Of a stretch of 64,000 nt of DNA, positions 61,789 through 64,000 are shown piece by piece. The stretch is from Candidatus Gastranaerophilales bacterium. GTDB taxonomy: Bacteria > Cyanobacteriota > Vampirovibrionia > Gastranaerophilales > Gastranaerophilaceae. Positions within the stretch are counted from its first letter, which is position 1. Each line of letters begins with the position of its first letter. The notes beneath the pieces are model-generated. The model saw only the letters and a program-made list of their open reading frames with translations, searched no databases and was not told the DNA's origin. The translations under genes were made by a program, and so were the position numbers. Location: the NCBI GenBank assembly GCA_910587245.1, contig CAJULX010000006.1:13451-77450 (forward strand). Reading direction: 5' to 3'.

Positions 61789-61912
61789 AGTCGTACTCTC
61801 CTAAATTTGTTTTTTAAATCTCTCGTGTGGTTTTTGAATCTCTACACTTTAATAAAGAAATTTTGTTTTTAAAAATTGCTTTTTTCTTTCTCTTTTGTTA
61901 AGTTTTGTAACA

Positions 61913-61942
61913 GTATATACTTTCTATGCAATTTGTATATAC
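61913..61942. promoter_or_regulatory. Paired GTATATAC palindromes, candidate operator B
   Basis: GTATATAC occurs at 61913-61920 and 61935-61942; the starts are 22 bases apart, identical to the spacing at 9270-9299. Both pairs also share the bases TTT-x-TATG just after the first site. Confidence 0.45.
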
Positions 61943-62061
61943 AAAATGTTTTTATAAAAGTGTAATAAGTGAATGAACAAGTTAGTGTTGTTAAACAAAG
62001 GTATTTGGCTTAACGGCTACGGACTTTATGGAGAAAATTTATCATCCGCAAAGGTATATTT

Positions 62062-62090
62062 TTGCGGATTTTTACTTTGTGTACTATAAT
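62062..62090 (+). promoter_or_regulatory. Promoter of the kinase gene, leaderless type
   Basis: TTGCGG (62062-62067) and TATAAT (62085-62090) are exactly 17 bases apart; the -10 ends 6 bases before the ATG at 62097. No ribosome site is present. Confidence 0.55.
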
Positions 62091-62096
62091 TACGGT

Positions 62097-62627
62097 ATGA
62101 AAAAATTAATCGTATTATCGGGAAAACAATATTCAGGCAAAGATACTGTAGCAAAACTTTTACTTGAAGAATTTAAAAGTTTTAAAAGAATCGGTATAGG
62201 TGATGCCATAAAAATTATGTACGGTAAGAAAAATAATCTTACTTATGAAGAAATTGAAGCCGATAAATCAAAATACAGAACAGGTTTAATTGAGCTTGGC
62301 GACTGGGGAAGAAAGCAAGACCCGGATTTTTGGCTGAATGAAATTATAAATATGAAAGAAGATACAATTGTTCCTGATTTGCGCCTTGAACATGAACTTG
62401 ATATTTTTAAAGCCAATAATGCTTATATGATAAGGGTTGAAGCCGCGCTTGAGGCTAGACGCACCCGTGGAATTATAACAAACGAAAACGATTTAACGGA
62501 AATCGCTCTTGATAATTATACGGGCTGGAACTATAAAATAGATAACAGCTCTGACCTCCCCGCCCTCCGTACAAACCTCAAACCGCTGGTTGAAGATATT
62601 AAAGAATACTTTGCATCTTTTAATTAA
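62097..62627 (+). CDS. P-loop nucleotide kinase-like protein
   Basis: A 176-residue P-loop protein. The Walker A is LSGKQYSGKDTVAKLLLEEF (GxxxxGKD type), and DLRLEHELDIFKANNAYMIR resembles the acidic site and following strand of dNMP kinases (phage-T4 gp1-like) or related dephospho-CoA-kinase-type folds. Substrate not certain. The start is 62097 (MKKLIVLSGKQ); a longer frame from 62028 would read through the promoter. It is divergent from the MGWVTLS gene. Confidence 0.75.
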   Translation: MKKLIVLSGKQYSGKDTVAKLLLEEFKSFKRIGIGDAIKIMYGKKNNLTYEEIEADKSKYRTGLIELGDWGRKQDPDFWLNEIINMKEDTIVPDLRLEHELDIFKANNAYMIRVEAALEARRTRGIITNENDLTEIALDNYTGWNYKIDNSSDLPALRTNLKPLVEDIKEYFASFN

Positions 62628-62638
62628 AGATTAATTTT

Positions 62639-63505
62639 TTAGCCTTCTTCTAAAAAACTATTCGTTGCAAGGTTCATATATTCAAGGAGCTTTGCAAAAT
62701 ATTCCAAATCGCACTCACCGCTTGCAATAATATCGCATTCGTCTTTAGCGGGCTGGACATATTTTTGTCCTGCTCTTAAAACATATTCCCAGTGTTTCTG
62801 TGCATTGTCTTTATCCTGGTTTCTATCCTTTGCACGGCCTATAAAACGTTTTTTTCTTATCTTATCGTCAATTTCAACATATATTTTAACGTCAAATAAG
62901 CTTTTTACAGGCTCAAGCATTGTTGCCATGCCTTCAATTACAATAATTTTATTGCTCTTGACGGGTAATCCTTCGGGAACACTTATCCCTGTGCCGTTTA
63001 CAAGATATTTTGGTGCAAGAACATCATGCCCGTTTTTTAAATCCTGTAAATTTTCTGCCATTAAATCAAGCTGGAAATTTTCAGGTGCATCGACGTCATA
63101 ACCTGCATCTCTTAATTTATCGAAGTCGCCGTATTTTTTAATTAAATGGGAAATATCATTAAAATAATTATCAGCGCTTAAAATTGTAACGGGGAGATTT
63201 AATCTGCGGGTATTTTCCAAAATTTCTTTACAGATTGTAGATTTGCCGGAAGCGGATTCTCCCGTTATTCCTATTAAAATTCTTTCTTTAGGATGGCTTA
63301 TGAGCCTTTCTAAAAATCTTTCAATAAAATCGTCTTTTATTGAAACAAAAAGGTTTTGACCCGTTTTTTTATCCCAGTTGATTATTTGTTTAAATCTTGT
63401 TTTTAAATAAAACGCAAGAAACTCTCTGCCCATGCGGGTATCGAAATTAGGTTTTTGAATTTTGTCGTCTTTATGCGCTGCAAAATCTTCAAGTAAACTA
63501 TTCAT
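62639..63505 (-). CDS. Uridine kinase/phosphoribulokinase-family P-loop kinase
   Basis: A 288-residue kinase. Walker A is GITGESASGKSTICKEIL in the middle of the protein, preceded by about 80 residues of extension. ILSADNYFNDISHL, FQLDLMAENLQDL and VIEGMATMLEPVKSLFDVKI match uridine kinase-type PRK/URK. It is likely a nucleoside or sugar kinase; substrate not sure. It lies 18 bases downstream of rnpA. Confidence 0.82.
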   Translation of the reverse strand: MNSLLEDFAAHKDDKIQKPNFDTRMGREFLAFYLKTRFKQIINWDKKTGQNLFVSIKDDFIERFLERLISHPKERILIGITGESASGKSTICKEILENTRRLNLPVTILSADNYFNDISHLIKKYGDFDKLRDAGYDVDAPENFQLDLMAENLQDLKNGHDVLAPKYLVNGTGISVPEGLPVKSNKIIVIEGMATMLEPVKSLFDVKIYVEIDDKIRKKRFIGRAKDRNQDKDNAQKHWEYVLRAGQKYVQPAKDECDIIASGECDLEYFAKLLEYMNLATNSFLEEG

Positions 63506-63523
63506 GATGAATTTATAATACTC

Positions 63524-63889
63524 CTAAATAAATTTTCTTGCTAATTTATTTATAAGTTTTGTAACACTTAATTGTGCTTTATCAAAATCAAGCTCCAAAG
63601 CACCCTCTTTTGCCATATAAATAAGACTCTGGAATTTCTCAAAATCGGCTTCACTATTCTTAATACTAAGCCTTACAGCTTCTCTTGCAAGTCTTTTTAT
63701 TCTGTTTCTTTTAACGGCGCGTTTATGAATTTTTTTACTTACAACAAAGCCTATTTTTGTGGGATATTCGGCATTTTCTTTATTTTTTCCGCCGTATAAT
63801 ATAAAAAACTCATCGGAAGCAATTCTTCTTTGTGAATAAGTTGCCTTAAATGATGAGCTTTTTTTTAATCGAAAATCTTTATTAAGCAC
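63524..63889 (-). CDS. rnpA: Ribonuclease P protein component
   Basis: A 121-residue protein partner of RNase P RNA for tRNA 5' processing. The family signature [20 protein letters not shown] is visible, followed by [10 protein letters not shown] place the start at the GTG at 63889 ([14 protein letters not shown]), which overlaps the rpmH stop by 8 bases and gives the usual N-terminus. A longer frame reaches into rpmH. Confidence 0.93.
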   Translation of the reverse strand: MLNKDFRLKKSSSFKATYSQRRIASDEFFILYGGKNKENAEYPTKIGFVVSKKIHKRAVKRNRIKRLAREAVRLSIKNSEADFEKFQSLIYMAKEGALELDFDKAQLSVTKLINKLARKFI

Positions 63890-64000
63890 GTTTTTTTGCT
63901 GTGATTGCAATAGTGTGACGACCTTTTGCACGTCTTCTGTTAAGGGTTTTTTGTCCTTGAGGTGTTGCCATTCTTGCTCTAAAACCGCTTACTCTTTGTC
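63882..64000 (-). CDS. rpmH: 50S ribosomal protein L34, 3' part (5' end outside window)
   Basis: On the minus strand from 63998 down to a TAA at 63882-63884, the frame reads [20 protein letters not shown] followed by [18 protein letters not shown], the C-terminal part of L34. Only the first few residues are missing. rpmH-rnpA is the universally conserved order. The 8-base overlap with rnpA suggests coupled translation. Confidence 0.95.
   Translation of the reverse strand, partial: QRVSGFRARMATPQGQKTLNRRRAKGRHTIAITAKKRA

Larger units (their letters stand above)
61789..62096. promoter_or_regulatory. Divergent intergenic region (308 bp), regulatory only
   Basis: No gene or tRNA is seen. It holds the leader of the 61300 gene (minus strand), the repeat pair at 61913-61942, and the promoter of the kinase gene at 62097. 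Confidence 0.6.

Overview
The window is AT-rich bacterial chromosome, densely coding, with no rRNA, tRNA, CRISPR array, insertion sequence or phage genes that I could see. The gene set points to a Gram-negative envelope: TonB/ExbB/ExbD, two very large AsmA-like proteins, a MurE with the DNPR motif expected for meso-diaminopimelate, and a lipoprotein next to lgt. Several genes have a cyanobacterial flavour without any photosynthesis gene: ThiE with the long N-terminal domain typical of cyanobacteria, a VKOR-DsbA fusion, and a DUF4870-type membrane protein. Together with the low GC and the coiled-coil proteins starting MGLAASQ or MGWVTLS, my best inference is a non-photosynthetic relative of Cyanobacteria (Melainabacteria/Vampirovibrionia, probably Gastranaerophilales). 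This rests on gene content only.

Layout. 1-7203: end of ddl, ftsQ, a HEAT-like protein on the other strand, then pyrH-frr-cdsA-rnc-rpe-AlkD-like in one tight run. 7200-12193: minus-strand queH and VKOR-DsbA, a plus-strand MGLAASQ protein (9361), then minus-strand hisF, a GGDEF protein and a small exported protein. 12344-21695: a beta-lactamase-fold protein, aspS, a small membrane protein, metK, dciA-like, a stand-alone ClpX-type zinc finger, a HEAT-like protein, ruvX, DUF1292 and a DUF2229 protein. 21871-39240: an envelope island with a double-domain M16 peptidase, the minus-strand operon tonB-exbB-exbD-exbD-asmA-like, two exported proteins, a divergent 1538-residue AsmA/TamB-like protein, a TPR lipoprotein and lgt. 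39277-48644: gpmI, a CxxCxxCC protein, folP, rplY, DUF192, a shortened uvrC, an XRE regulator, a 55-residue membrane peptide, a GNAT-like protein, a BlaI-like regulator and a TadE-like protein. 48733-55789: a glycosyltransferase and a cell-division/wall cluster rsmH-ftsL-like-ftsI-murE, then murA. 55813-64000: a duplicated-repeat protein, a sigma/anti-sigma pair, thiE, a MATE exporter, a GlcD-like oxidase, the MGWVTLS protein, two P-loop kinases, rnpA and the end of rpmH.

Main points for a second look: (1) a TonB-ExbB-ExbD-ExbD motor co-directional with an AsmA-like lipid-bridge protein, suggesting proton-driven envelope lipid transport; (2) 78 nearly identical bases in the two exbD genes, suggesting gene conversion; (3) at least six genes with a -10 box ending 6-7 bases before the start codon and no Shine-Dalgarno, suggesting leaderless mRNAs, including two divergent promoters sharing one palindromic -35; (4) a pair of GTATATAC-type palindromes with exactly 22-bp spacing upstream of both MGL/MGW coiled-coil genes; (5) a UvrC that stops before its helix-hairpin-helix domain. 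Several genes use TTG starts (12193, 12344, 18086, 44243, 47716, 48733, 51068, 57282).
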